Source: DSVZ01 sp964568145 (GTDB taxonomy: Bacteria; Verrucomicrobiota; Verrucomicrobiia; Limisphaerales; J093). From it: a stretch of 64,000 nucleotides of DNA. The stretch covers positions 1 to 64,000 of the forward strand of contig CAZMOZ010000010.1 in the NCBI GenBank assembly GCA_964568145.1, written 5' to 3'. Numbering within the stretch: position 1 is the stretch's first letter; each line of letters opens with the position of its first letter. Position numbers and translations under genes: made by a program. Below, piece by piece: positions 37,201 to 45,648 of this stretch. Under the pieces are notes generated by a model, which was given only the letters and a program-made list of their open reading frames with translations, ran no database searches and had not been told where the DNA came from.

Positions 37201-37377
37201 TGCGCATCTCACTTTTTTACAGGCGGTGGAAACGGCCGGAAGTTCCGGGGGCGTGCATCTGAGTAAAAGGTGGGTCGCCCCTCGCCGGGGGGGGCGACGG
37301 GTCCGGCTCCTGAACAGGGGCCAGCTACCCAATACCCCGACAGGCGACAGGGACGGCAAGAAATTGAGATGCGCCCC
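37201..37377 (+). mobile_element. MITE-like modular hairpin element, copy D
   Basis: This is the shortest copy (177 bp). Ends are TGCGCATCTCACTTTTTTAC and GAAATTGAGATGCGCCCC. The subterminal block GTGGAAACGGCCGGAAGTTC is followed by CCGGGGG. Interior modules are TCGCCCCTCGCCGGGGGGGGCGA (37270-37292) and CCGGCTCCTGAACAGGGGCCAG (37297-37318). It separates the divergent fabD and methyltransferase genes. Confidence 0.65.
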
Positions 37378-37606
37378 TTTGACGGGGCGGGGTGGGAGTC
37401 CGTCGAGCCTGTCGGGTTTGGTACGGGGCTCATGGCAAACGGATGCCGGATGCCGGATGCCAGACATGCGACGTGGTTTTCCGGTTGCGGGCGGCGGCTT
37501 TTTCCGGCTTTTGTCGCCGGGTGCAAATCAACGCGCGGACACCGGCTGGGATGGAATTTCACACGCCCTCCCGGGGGAGCGGGTTTTGCGGAGCCGGTTG
37601 AATCAC
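37378..37606. other. Leader of the MtaB-type gene
   Basis: No gene is apparent. It contains GGTGGGAGTCCGTCGAGCC (37392-37409), related in reverse orientation to the GCTCGACGGAGTC motif at 49396. Repeated GATGCCGGATGCCAGA units follow near 37445-37465. No promoter or riboswitch could be identified. Confidence 0.3.
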
Positions 37607-38989
37607 ATGAAAGCCTTTCCTGCCCTGACCATCAGCGACCCCGCAGACCTGCGGTTCGGCATCAGTCCCAAGCCGCTGACCACGCGGCGCGGGCTGACGC
37701 TCGGCGGCGGCGCGGTTTACCCCGAGCTGAACTTCACCTTGCCGCCGATGTTCGTGAACGCGGAGACGATGCCCGAGGTGCGCGAGCATTACCGGCAGAT
37801 CATCACCGGCGCCTTGCAGCGCGCGGTCGAACTCGCGGCGCCGGGGCTGGTGATCGAGTTCGAGACGCTGCCGCCCATGACCGAAAACCCGGCGTGGGGC
37901 GTCGAACTGACGCGCATCCTGCTCGACGGGATGGAAGCCGCGCACACCCGGCACGGGCTGCGGAGCGTGCTGCGGATCACGCCCAACGACACCCGCGAGA
38001 TGGAGCGCCCGCCGCGGATGCGCAGCGGCCCGCTGTACGAGGCCATGCTCGCCACCTTCGACGGCTGCGCGGCGGCGGGCGCCGAGTTGCTCAGCATCGA
38101 GTCGGTCGGCGGCAAGGAAATCCACGACGAGGCGCTCATGATGGGCGACCTGCGTGGCGTGCTCTTCGGCCTGTGCGTGCTGGGCGTGCGCGACATGCGG
38201 TTTCTGTGGACCGGGTTGAACCCAATCGCGCGGAAGCACGGCGTTCACTGCGCGGGCGACACGGCCTGCGGCTTCGCCAACACCGCGATGGTGCTGGCCG
38301 AGCAGAAGATGATCCCGCGCGTGTTCGCCGCCGTGGTGCGGGCCGTTTCCGCCGTGCGGACGCTGGTCTGCTACGAATGCGGCGCCGTCGGGCCCGGCAA
38401 GGACTGCGGCTATGAGAACCCGATCCTCAAGGCCATCACCGGCTTTCCCATGGCCATGGAGGGCAAGACCGCTGCCTGCGCGCACCTGAGCCCGCTGGGC
38501 AATATCGCCGCCGCCGCCTGCGACACCTGGAGCAACGAATCCGTGCAGAACATCAAGCTCCTCGGTGGCATGGCGCCGACCTGCTGCCTCGAGCAACTCA
38601 TCTACGACTGCCGCGTGATGAACCTCGCGCTCGCCGAGGGCCGCGACGCCGCGCTGCTGTACCGCAAATGGCTCGTGGCGTCCGACGCCGGCCGCGATCC
38701 GCAGGCCTGGGTGCTCACGCCGGAAAGCGCCATCGCCATCGCGCAGGCCATCGTGGCCGCGCCGGACAGCTACGCGGCCGGCCTGGCGGCCGCGCGCACC
38801 GCGCTGCGCTTGCTGCGCGAAGGCCACCGGGACGGCGCGCTGGCGATCCCGCCGCGCGAACTGCCCTGGCTGGACCGGATGGAAAAGACGCTCGACGGCC
38901 TGCCTTCGACCGAAGCGGAGCTCGCCAGCCAGATGCTGGGCGAGGTGGACACGACCAAGTTCGTGGCGGCGGATTACGAACTCGGCTGA
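37607..38989 (+). CDS. mtaB: Methanol:corrinoid methyltransferase-like protein (MtaB family)
   Basis: This 460-residue protein matches MtaB of methylotrophic methanogens and acetogens along its whole length. MtaB is a zinc enzyme that moves a methyl group from methanol to the Co(I) corrinoid protein MtaC. The zinc ligands are in place: SIESVGGKE (Glu165), CAGDTACGFANTAM (Cys221) and GAVGPGKDCGYENPI (Cys267), nearly the same positions as in the methanogen enzyme. SNESVQ, GFPMAMEGKTAACAH and DPQAWVL also match. Starting at 37607 (MKAFPALTISDPADLRFGIS) gives the family length. No corrinoid protein, MtaA or reactivase is nearby. Cobalamin-dependent O-demethylation or another methyl donor is possible. 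Confidence 0.88.
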   Translation: MKAFPALTISDPADLRFGISPKPLTTRRGLTLGGGAVYPELNFTLPPMFVNAETMPEVREHYRQIITGALQRAVELAAPGLVIEFETLPPMTENPAWGVELTRILLDGMEAAHTRHGLRSVLRITPNDTREMERPPRMRSGPLYEAMLATFDGCAAAGAELLSIESVGGKEIHDEALMMGDLRGVLFGLCVLGVRDMRFLWTGLNPIARKHGVHCAGDTACGFANTAMVLAEQKMIPRVFAAVVRAVSAVRTLVCYECGAVGPGKDCGYENPILKAITGFPMAMEGKTAACAHLSPLGNIAAAACDTWSNESVQNIKLLGGMAPTCCLEQLIYDCRVMNLALAEGRDAALLYRKWLVASDAGRDPQAWVLTPESAIAIAQAIVAAPDSYAAGLAAARTALRLLREGHRDGALAIPPRELPWLDRMEKTLDGLPSTEAELASQMLGEVDTTKFVAADYELG

Positions 38990-39014
38990 TTCGCAGCCCG
39001 CGCCGGCGGCGGCC

Positions 39015-39971
39015 TCAGGCCGCTGTTGCCAGCGCCTTTTTCAGCGCGGCAATCGTGGCCGCGCAGGCTGCCTCGTTGTCGAGGTCGTTCAACGCCGTGT
39101 TGAATGGCTCGGCGCGCACCGGACCGTCGTAACCGATGCGCTGCAAAGCGCGCAGGAACACCGCCACGTCAATGACGCCGGTCGCGGCGGGGAGTTCCCG
39201 CCGGCCGTCCTGCTGCTCGCGCTTGGGCACGCCGGCCGGCGCGTCGTTCAGGTCCACCGACACGACATCCTCCGCCTTGAGCGCCAGCAGGTCCGCCTCG
39301 GTGTCGTCCGCCTGCCACCAATGCCAGGAGTCGAGCACCACGCCCACATTCCCGGTGCCGATCTCGGCGATCAGCTCGCGCGTCTCGGCCAGGTTGTGGA
39401 TGAACGGGAACTTCGCGTTCGCCCGCGACCTGAACGTGCCGACGTACTCCAGGCCCAGCCGCTGGCCGTGGTCGGCGAGCACCCGGGCGACCGCGCGCAG
39501 GCGGTCCGCGTGCTGGCGGAAGTTCTGCACGTACGTGAGCGCGCCGCTGGACGGCGTGAGCCAGGTGCCGACGCGCGTCACGCCGGCGCGGTGGAGGCCG
39601 GCAGCCAGCGCCGGGAGTTTTTCGAGGCTGGCGCGAAAGGCCGCGTCGTCGCGGCGGAACTCGACCGGCAGGCCGGCGGCGCCCCAGGCCAGGTTTTTCG
39701 CCTTGAGGCGGGCCAGCAGTTCGTCCATTTGCGCGGCGGACGGGCCGGCGAGGTGCTGGGCGAAAGGCTCGACGGCGTCGAAGCCGAACTTCGCGGCCAG
39801 CTCGATGGCCTGGTCCTGGTTCGCGCTGACGCCGATGCCGCCGGGCGAGAGGCAGGTTTTCATTTTCGTCTGCGGGGTTTCCGCGGTTCGACCCGGGAGC
39901 GCGGCGCCGACCGCCGCGAGGCTGGTCAAGGCGATGAACGAGCGGCGGGAGCAGGCGTGCGGTGAGTTCAT
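39015..39971 (-). CDS. Tat-exported sugar phosphate isomerase/epimerase-like TIM barrel
   Basis: This 318-residue protein has a Tat signal (CSRRSFIALTSLAAVGAALPG) and an AP-endonuclease-2/xylose-isomerase-like TIM barrel. KFGFDAVEPFAQ (first Glu), LGLEYVG (second Glu), GVVLDSWHWWQ (Asp and His), VVSVDLNDAP and VRAEPFN (last Glu) follow the metal-ligand pattern of the family. Exported members are common in Verrucomicrobiota and Planctomycetota, usually with unknown sugar substrates. It is convergent with the MtaB-like gene (25 bp between stops) and has no clear operon partner. Confidence 0.85.
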   Translation of the reverse strand: MNSPHACSRRSFIALTSLAAVGAALPGRTAETPQTKMKTCLSPGGIGVSANQDQAIELAAKFGFDAVEPFAQHLAGPSAAQMDELLARLKAKNLAWGAAGLPVEFRRDDAAFRASLEKLPALAAGLHRAGVTRVGTWLTPSSGALTYVQNFRQHADRLRAVARVLADHGQRLGLEYVGTFRSRANAKFPFIHNLAETRELIAEIGTGNVGVVLDSWHWWQADDTEADLLALKAEDVVSVDLNDAPAGVPKREQQDGRRELPAATGVIDVAVFLRALQRIGYDGPVRAEPFNTALNDLDNEAACAATIAALKKALATAA

Positions 39972-40034
39972 GGCGTGAGTTTACGTTCGAGGAATTCGCC
40001 GGTCAGCACCGAATTCGCCAGGACTTCGCCGAGA
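39972..40034. other. Leader region of the Tat-exported isomerase gene
   Basis: This short leader of the leftward isomerase gene shows no promoter hexamers. Together with copy E (40035-40222) and the 106 bases after it, which hold AACTTTC...GAAAGTT-like sequence but no gene, it forms a 357-bp gene-free stretch. Confidence 0.3.
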
Positions 40035-40222
40035 GCGCATCTCACTTTTGTGCAGCCGGTGGAAACAGCCGGACACCGTCGGGTAGCGGCAGCCATCCCT
40101 GGCTGCCGCCCGGAATCTGCGACGGAGAACACGCCCGCCGGGTGCCGGCCGCGCCCCACGCCGGGCTGGAAGCCCACACTACCGCGAAAGGCGGTGCGGC
40201 CTGCAAGAAATTGAGATGCGCC
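40035..40222 (+). mobile_element. MITE-like modular hairpin element, copy E
   Basis: Ends are GCGCATCTCACTTTTGTGCAG and CTGCAAGAAATTGAGATGCG, forming a near-perfect terminal inverted repeat of about 20 bp. Subterminal CCGGTGGAAACAGCCGGACA is partly conserved. Interior modules differ from copies B, D, F and G and match copy A instead: GGCAGCCATCCCTGGCTGCC (40087-40106) and CCGGGCTGGAAGCCCAC (40162-40178). Confidence 0.65.
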
Positions 40223-40328
40223 ACTTCGCCGAGCTTCATGACCCGGCCTTTGGGAAAGTTGAGCGTGCCGAGTTTCCTGACCCGCAAATCAGCGATCGAA
40301 CCCCCTGCCGCACGACCCATCAGCCGGC

Positions 40329-40580
40329 TTACTGGGCTGCGCCACTTCTGCCGTTCTTGCGCGCGGGGCGCAGTCCCTTGAGCGCCGCGACGTGGCCAAG
40401 GTCAATGATGTTGAAGACCCGGTCCTCGTCGTACACCACCAGATCCCACTGGTTGGGCTTCGGAGGCATGAAGGCGAAGTCGGGGTGCGCCACGCGCACC
40501 ACCTGGCCACTGTTCAGCCACAGCTCGAACGGGCGAAACGGACTCGCGCCGAGCCGTCTTCTGACGATTTCAGGACTCAC
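40329..40580 (-). CDS. Small conserved hypothetical protein
   Basis: This 83-residue protein has PFRPFELWLNSGQVVRVAHPDFAF, then WDLVVYDEDRVFNIIDLGHVAAL. This pattern (PFRPF...V.HP.F, later IIDL..V) recurs in small hypothetical proteins of Planctomycetota and Verrucomicrobiota as I recall. It has no signal peptide or membrane helix. It overlaps several other open frames but this frame has the most protein-like composition. Located downstream of gatB on the same strand with an 89-bp gap. Function is unknown. Confidence 0.65.
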   Translation of the reverse strand: MSPEIVRRRLGASPFRPFELWLNSGQVVRVAHPDFAFMPPKPNQWDLVVYDEDRVFNIIDLGHVAALKGLRPARKNGRSGAAQ

Positions 40581-40669
40581 AACGTCTTGAATCTACTCAC
40601 TCAGATTGGCGGGGCAAGCGCCAGCCTCAGACGCCGGCGTACACCCAGCAGGGGGCGCGGAAAGCAGCA

Positions 40670-42157
40670 TCAACTCTTCAACTTCCGCTCCAAGATTTCG
40701 CCCGCCAGGGCTGGGTTTGCCTTGCCCTTGCTGAGCTTCATGACCTGGCCTTTGAGGAAGTTGAGCGCGGCGACCTTGCCGGCTCGGAAGTCGGACGCCG
40801 GGCCGGGGTTGGCGGCGATGGCTTGGTCGCACAGCGCCTCGAGGGCGGCGGCGTCGCTCACCTGGGCCAGGCCGCGCTCCTGGACGATGGCCGCCGGCGC
40901 CTTGCCGGTGTCGAACATCTCGGCGAAGACCTGCTGCGCCGCGGAACTGCTGAGGGTTCCGGTCTCGACCAGCGCGATGAGTTCGAGCAGCGCCTCGGGG
41001 GCGAACTGCAGATCGGCCAGCGAAATCTCCGTGGCCGCCGGCGGCGGAAGGCTATTGTCCACTGCGGACTGCGGACTGCAGACTGCGGATTTCTCCTCCG
41101 CCAACCTGGCCCGCAGGTTGTTGATGACCCAGTTGGCGACGGCCTTGGGATTTTTCGCCTGCCGCGCGAGGCGCTCGAAGTAGTCGCCCAGCGGCACGTC
41201 GTTCTTGAACACCTCCGCGTCGCCGGCGGGCAGCCCGTAATCGCGCATGAAGCGCTGCTTGCGGGCCAACGGCAGCTCGACCACGCGCGCCCGCACCCCG
41301 GCGAGCCACCCGGCGGTGGGCTCCAGCGGCAACAGGTCGGGATCGGGGAAGTACCGGTAGTCGTGCGCCTCTTCCTTGGTGCGCATTTCCTCGGTAACGC
41401 CGGCCACATCGTCCCAGCGGCGGGTGGACTGGACGAGCCTGCCGCCTTTCTTCAGGACCTCGATCTGGCGCGGGATTTCGTACTCGAGCGCCTTCCGCAC
41501 GCCCGAGAAGGAGTTCATGTTCTTGATCTCGATCTTGGCGCCGAGTTCACGCGCGCCGGCCGGGCGCACCGAAACGTTCACGTCGCAGCGGACCATGCCC
41601 TTTTCCATGTCGCAATCGCTGACGCCGCCGTACACGAGGATTTCCTTGAGCGCAGTCAGGTACGCGTAGGCCAGGTCGGCGCTGGTGAGGTCCGGCTCGG
41701 AGACGATCTCCAGCAGCGGCACGCCGGCGCGGTTGAAGTCCACGCCGCTGGTGCGCTCGAAGTGCAGGCTCTTGCCCACGTCCTCCTCGAGGTGGGCGCG
41801 CTTGATCCGCACCCGCGCGAGGGCGCCGCCGAACTCGAACTCCACCCAACCGTCCTGCGTGGACGGCTGGTCGTACTGGGTGATCTGGTAGTTCTTGGGC
41901 ATGTCCGGGTAGAAATAGCTCTTCCGGTCGAACTTGGCGCGGGGCGGCAGCGTGCAGTTGAGCAACAGGCCGGCGAGCGCGGTCAGGCGCAGGGCCTCCT
42001 CGTTGGGCACGGGCAGCACGCCGGGCAGCCCCAGGCAGACCGGGCAGACCAGCGTGTTCGGCGGCGCGCCAAAGGCGTTCGCGCAGCCGCACCACATCTT
42101 CGACTGGGTCTTGAGCTGGACGTGCGTTTCCAGGCCGATGACGGCTTCGTAGTCCAT
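40670..42157 (-). CDS. gatB: Asp-tRNA(Asn)/Glu-tRNA(Gln) amidotransferase subunit B
   Basis: This 495-residue subunit activates the tRNA-bound Glu or Asp side chain for amidation together with GatA and GatC. The start MDYEAVIGLETHVQLKTQSKMWC, zinc-site cysteines (CGCANAF, CPVCLGLPGVLP), the signature YFYPDMPKNYQITQYDQP and DFNRAGVPLLEIVSEPD are present, followed by a C-terminal tRNA-binding YqeY-like helical domain. The stretch around residue 350 (EEKSAVCSPQSAVDNSLPPP) looks like a lineage-specific linker. gatA and gatC are not adjacent. zf-TFIIB protein precedes it by 6 bp. Confidence 0.96.
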   Translation of the reverse strand: MDYEAVIGLETHVQLKTQSKMWCGCANAFGAPPNTLVCPVCLGLPGVLPVPNEEALRLTALAGLLLNCTLPPRAKFDRKSYFYPDMPKNYQITQYDQPSTQDGWVEFEFGGALARVRIKRAHLEEDVGKSLHFERTSGVDFNRAGVPLLEIVSEPDLTSADLAYAYLTALKEILVYGGVSDCDMEKGMVRCDVNVSVRPAGARELGAKIEIKNMNSFSGVRKALEYEIPRQIEVLKKGGRLVQSTRRWDDVAGVTEEMRTKEEAHDYRYFPDPDLLPLEPTAGWLAGVRARVVELPLARKQRFMRDYGLPAGDAEVFKNDVPLGDYFERLARQAKNPKAVANWVINNLRARLAEEKSAVCSPQSAVDNSLPPPAATEISLADLQFAPEALLELIALVETGTLSSSAAQQVFAEMFDTGKAPAAIVQERGLAQVSDAAALEALCDQAIAANPGPASDFRAGKVAALNFLKGQVMKLSKGKANPALAGEILERKLKS

Positions 42158-42163
42158 GGGAAA

Positions 42164-42388
42164 TCAGGCGGGCAGGCCCGGTCCGGTGTATGTGCGGCCG
42201 GTAAGCTGTTCAAAAAGCCGGCACGTGTCCGCCAGGAATCCTCGCAATTCGGCGGCGTCCAGCTTGAGCAATGCGCCGAGTTCGGCGGGGACGAACCAGA
42301 TTCCGCCGCAGCGGGGGCAGCGGTCCACGGCGACGCCTTCCACCGTGGCCGCTTCCAGCATGCCGTCAGCGCATTTGGGACAGTTCAT
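42164..42388 (-). CDS. zf-TFIIB domain protein
   Basis: This 74-residue protein has the zinc-ribbon CPKCADGMLEA...DRCPRCGGIWF, typical of zf-TFIIB proteins (often annotated as transcription factor TFIIB-type zinc-ribbon). The Cys pairs bind one zinc ion. Tail helix includes LKLDAAELRGFLADTC. It lies 6 bp before gatB and is probably in its transcript. Members are widespread; function is unknown. Confidence 0.85.
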   Translation of the reverse strand: MNCPKCADGMLEAATVEGVAVDRCPRCGGIWFVPAELGALLKLDAAELRGFLADTCRLFEQLTGRTYTGPGLPA

Positions 42389-42513
42389 CGTCGCACTCCA
42401 CGTCCGGCCAGCCTACCGGCGGCGGCACCACAACTCAACCTGCGGATTGGTGGGAAATAGAAAGACGGCCCACAGGCCGCCCAATGCAATTCGATGGCAG
42501 GGAATCGCCGGAC

Positions 42514-43614
42514 TCAGTTCCGGTCACGGCCGGTGGTGCCTTTCGCGCCTTTGGCCGCCGCCTTGCCGGTTTCTTTGGGCCGCAACGCGCGCACGGCCGC
42601 GCCAGCCCGCCACATTTCGGAGTCGCGGATGGCGGCCAGTTCCTTGGCGAGTTGTTCCTGGTAGTTCGGCGCGCCGCAGGCCTGGATGACGCGCTCGGCT
42701 TCCTTGCCCGAGGCGACGCGCTGGTAGAGTTCCTTGAAGACGGGCAGCACGGCCTTCTTGAACTTCGGCTTCCAGTCCAGCGCGCCGCGCTGCGCGGTGG
42801 CGGAGCAGTTCGAGTACATCCAGTCCATGCCGTTTTCGTCCACCAGGCGGATGAGCGACTGGGTGAGTTCCTCGACGGTTTCGTTGAACGCCTCGCTCGG
42901 CGAGTGGCCATGCGCGCGCAACACGTCGTACTGCGCCTCCATCACGCCCGCCAAGCAGCCCATGAGCACACCGCGCTCGCCCACGAGGTCGCTGTTGGTT
43001 TCGTGCGGGAACGTGGTCGGGAACAGGTACCCCGACCCGATGCCGATGCCCACGGCCAAGCAGCGCTCCTCGGCGCGGCCGGTGGCGTCCTGGTACACCG
43101 CGTAGCTCGAGTTGATGCCGGCGCCGGACAGGAAATTGCGGCGGACGTTCAAGCCAGAGCCTTTCGGCGCGACCATGATGACGTCCACGTCCTTGGGCGG
43201 CACCACGCCGGTCTTCTTGTTATAGGTGATGGAGAAGCCGTGGGAGAAGTACAGCGCGTCGCCGGGCTTGAGGTTGGCCTTGATGACCGGCCAGACCAGC
43301 CGCTGGGCGGCGTCGTTGAGCAGCACCTGGATGATGGTGCCCCGGCGCACCGCCTCATCAATCGGGAAGAGCGTCTTGCCGGGCTTCCAGCCGTCGGCCA
43401 CGGCGCGGTCCCAATCCCGCTTGAACTTCGGGTCCTGGCCGATGATGACGCTGAAGCCGTTGTCGCGCAGGTTCAGTGCCTGCGCCGGGCCTTGCACGCC
43501 GTAGCCCAGGATCGCGATGGTCTCGTCCTTGAGGACCTTGCGCGCCCTGGCCATGGGGAATTCCTTCCGGGTGATGACCGTTTCCGGGGTGCCGCCGAAG
43601 TCAATCTTTGCCAT
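42514..43614 (-). CDS. ilvC: Ketol-acid reductoisomerase
   Basis: This 366-residue enzyme isomerises and reduces acetolactate or acetohydroxybutyrate in branched-chain amino-acid synthesis, using NADPH and Mg2+. The N-terminus has GYGVQGPAQALNLRDNGF (canonical SQGHAHA reads VQGPAQA), then PKGSGLNVRRNF, and a C-terminal domain with ETNSDLVGERGVLMG (metal ligands Asp and Glu) and GRAEERCLAVGIGIG. A basic, low-complexity tail (GKAAAKGAKGTTGRDRN) follows. It is monocistronic here and lacks adjacent ilvB or ilvN. Confidence 0.94.
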   Translation of the reverse strand: MAKIDFGGTPETVITRKEFPMARARKVLKDETIAILGYGVQGPAQALNLRDNGFSVIIGQDPKFKRDWDRAVADGWKPGKTLFPIDEAVRRGTIIQVLLNDAAQRLVWPVIKANLKPGDALYFSHGFSITYNKKTGVVPPKDVDVIMVAPKGSGLNVRRNFLSGAGINSSYAVYQDATGRAEERCLAVGIGIGSGYLFPTTFPHETNSDLVGERGVLMGCLAGVMEAQYDVLRAHGHSPSEAFNETVEELTQSLIRLVDENGMDWMYSNCSATAQRGALDWKPKFKKAVLPVFKELYQRVASGKEAERVIQACGAPNYQEQLAKELAAIRDSEMWRAGAAVRALRPKETGKAAAKGAKGTTGRDRN

Positions 43615-43736
43615 GTCTTGCTCTCGCTGGGCCGGGCGTTGGGCCCGGCCGGGTTCAACTGTTTTCCGTTAATGGAGCGCGCATCCTAAGGGCGAACCGC
43701 CTTGCGTCAAACTCAAAGCGGGGACGCGCCACGACC
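43615..43736. other. Leader of ilvC
   Basis: This spacer upstream of ilvC (divergent from tlyA) contains GGGCCGGGCGTTGGGCCCGG, a small palindromic cluster (43629-43648). No leader-peptide attenuator was recognised. With copy F and the tlyA leader it makes a 385-bp gene-free stretch. Confidence 0.3.
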
Positions 43737-43932
43737 GGGGTGCATTTCGCTTTTTGCAGGCGGTGGAAACGGCCGGAAGTTCCGGGGGTGTGCCGGAGTT
43801 AAACGGGAGCGCGGCTTCCCCCAGCAGGGGAAGGTCGCCCCTCGCTGAGGGGCGACGGGTCCGGCCCCTGAGCCAGGGGCCGGCTACCAGCCCGGCAAGC
43901 GATACTCCCGGCACCAAATCGAGGTGTGCCCT
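43737..43932 (+). mobile_element. MITE-like modular hairpin element, copy F
   Basis: Begins GGGGTGCATTTCGCTTTTTG and ends CACCAAATCGAGGTGTGCC, diverged terminal inverted repeats. GTGGAAACGGCCGGAAGTTC, then CGGGGGTG, is intact. Interior modules: GCTTCCCCCAGCAGGGGAAG (43813-43832), TCGCCCCTCGCTGAGGGGCGA (43835-43855) and CCGGCCCCTGAGCCAGGGGCCGG (43861-43883), all near-perfect hairpins. It sits between divergent ilvC and tlyA. Confidence 0.65.
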
Positions 43933-43999
43933 GCCAGCGCGCCAGATCGTGAAATCCGACTCGCCGCCCGCGCCGCGCGCGGGACACACTCCGCGCGCG

Positions 44000-44752
44000 A
44001 TGAAGGCAGTCACCCGGCTGGACCAGGCGCTGGTGGCGCGCGGGCTTTGCGCCAGCCGCGAGCAAGCCCAGCGCGCCATACTCGCCGGCCAGGTGCTTCG
44101 CAACGGCCAGGTCGCCCGCAAGGCCGGCGAGCCGGTCCGGCCCGAGGACGAGCTGGCGCTGAGCGCGGCGGAGCAGTACGTCAGCCGCGGCGGCCACAAG
44201 CTCGAACACGCGCTCCGGCATTTCCGGGTGGACGTGACCGGCGCGGTGGCGGTGGACCTGGGTGCCTCGACCGGCGGCTTCACGGACTGCCTGCTCCAAC
44301 ACGGCGCGGCGCGCGTGTTCGCCGTGGACGTGGGGCAGGGTCAACTGGCCTGGAAACTCCGGCAGGACCCGCGGGTGGTGGTGATGGAGCGCACCAACGC
44401 TCGGCGCCTCACGCCCGGTCAGGTGCCGGCACCGTTCACCGGCGCGGACATAGTGACCGTGGATTGCTCGTTCATCTCGCTGCGGTTGGTGCTGCCCGCG
44501 GCGGTTGCCTTGCTCCGGCCTTCGGGTAAGCTCCTGGCGTTGATCAAACCCCAGTTCGAGGCCGGCAGGCGGGAGGCCGCCCGCGGCGCGGGGGTGATCA
44601 CCGACCCCGTCGTGCATCAGCGCGTGCTGGCGGAGCTGGAAGCGTTTGCCGGCGCGTTGCCGGGGGTGCGCTGGCGCGGGGTGACCGCCTCACCGTTGTT
44701 GGGCCCGGCCGGCAACCGCGAATTCCTGGCCTTGCTTGAAAAAGTTGACTGA
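44000..44752 (+). CDS. tlyA: TlyA-family rRNA 2'-O-methyltransferase
   Basis: This 250-residue protein joins an S4 RNA-binding domain (LDQALVARGLCASREQAQRAILAGQVLRNG) to an FtsJ-type methyltransferase core (VDLGASTGGFTDCLLQHGA, FAVDVGQGQLAWKLRQDPRV, DCSFISLRLVLPA, LLALIKPQFEAGR). The family methylates ribose 2'-OH of 16S and/or 23S rRNA cytidines and is sometimes mis-annotated as haemolysin A. ATG at 44000. nadK starts inside its last codons, so expression is linked. Confidence 0.92.
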   Translation: MKAVTRLDQALVARGLCASREQAQRAILAGQVLRNGQVARKAGEPVRPEDELALSAAEQYVSRGGHKLEHALRHFRVDVTGAVAVDLGASTGGFTDCLLQHGAARVFAVDVGQGQLAWKLRQDPRVVVMERTNARRLTPGQVPAPFTGADIVTVDCSFISLRLVLPAAVALLRPSGKLLALIKPQFEAGRREAARGAGVITDPVVHQRVLAELEAFAGALPGVRWRGVTASPLLGPAGNREFLALLEKVD

Positions 44753-45620
44753 CAACATCCGCCGTGTGGGCCTGCTGGCCAACACGGACAAACCCGCCGC
44801 CGCCGCCCTGACCCGGCGCGCCGCCGCGCTGCTCGCCGCGCGCGGCTGCGAAGTCTTGAGCGACCCCGGCACGTCGCGGGTCGCCCGGCTGAAGGTGACG
44901 GTGTGCGAGACCGACGCCGAACTGGCCGCGCGCTCGGATTTGCTGGTGGTGCTCGGCGGCGACGGCACGATGCTGCGGGTGGCCCGCGACACCGCCGGCT
45001 GCAACACGCCGATCCTCGGCGTCAACCTCGGCACGCTCGGCTTCCTCACCGCCGCCTCCGGCCGCCAGCTTGCGGCCGCGCTGGACGCGGTGTGGAACGG
45101 CGGCTGCCAGGTGGAATCGCGCTCGCTCATCGAGGCGCGGGGCGAGTTCGCCGAAGGACGCGTGGCGGAACTGGCCTTGAACGATTTCGTGATCAGCCGC
45201 GGCGCGGTGCCGCGCCTGATCGAACTCGAAGTTCACGTGAACAGCGAGGTGCTCACCCGGTACCGCGGCGACGGGCTGATCGTGAGTTCGCCCACCGGGT
45301 CCACCGCCTACTCGCTGGCCGCCGGCGGGGCGGTGGTGAGCCCGCAGGCGGAGGTCTTCGCGCTCACGCCCATCTGCCCGCACACCCTGTCCAACCGCTC
45401 GGTGATCGTCCGCCTGGACGCGCGGCTGGACGTGCGCCTGTGCAGCGAGCGCGTGGAAACCTTCCTCGCGGCCGACGGCCTGACACGCGCGCGCATGCAG
45501 GCCGGCGAGGTGGTCACCATCCGCCGCAGCCGGCACTCGGCGCATCTGGTCCGGCTGGCGGGTAGCTCGTTCTTCGACACCTTGCGCCAGAAACTCAACT
45601 GGAGCGGTTCCCCGGTCTGA
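44736..45620 (+). CDS. nadK: NAD kinase
   Basis: This 294-residue enzyme phosphorylates NAD to NADP. It has LLVVLGGDGTMLRVARD (GGDG motif), GVNLGTLGFLT, LNDFVISRG and SSPTGSTAYSLAAGGAVVSP. A TTG at 44736, overlapping tlyA by 17 bases, gives KKLTDNIRRVGLLANTD; a second in-frame TTG at 44745 is possible, and no ATG is near. The tlyA-nadK overlap is a common bacterial arrangement. Cytoplasmic. Confidence 0.95.
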   Translation: MKKLTDNIRRVGLLANTDKPAAAALTRRAAALLAARGCEVLSDPGTSRVARLKVTVCETDAELAARSDLLVVLGGDGTMLRVARDTAGCNTPILGVNLGTLGFLTAASGRQLAAALDAVWNGGCQVESRSLIEARGEFAEGRVAELALNDFVISRGAVPRLIELEVHVNSEVLTRYRGDGLIVSSPTGSTAYSLAAGGAVVSPQAEVFALTPICPHTLSNRSVIVRLDARLDVRLCSERVETFLAADGLTRARMQAGEVVTIRRSRHSAHLVRLAGSSFFDTLRQKLNWSGSPV

Positions 45621-45648
45621 AGCGGGGAGCCGCCGTGATTTTGTTGCC

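Noticed and set aside
43754..43999. Upstream extension of the tlyA reading frame
   Set aside because: The extension translates repeat element F and lacks similarity to the family. The S4 domain begins right after the ATG at 44000.
45231..45242. GTTCACGTGAAC, similar to the core of the ParB site parS
   Set aside because: Only the central TTCACGTGAA matches the 16-base consensus. It lies in the nadK coding sequence and encodes conserved-looking residues, so it is probably chance.
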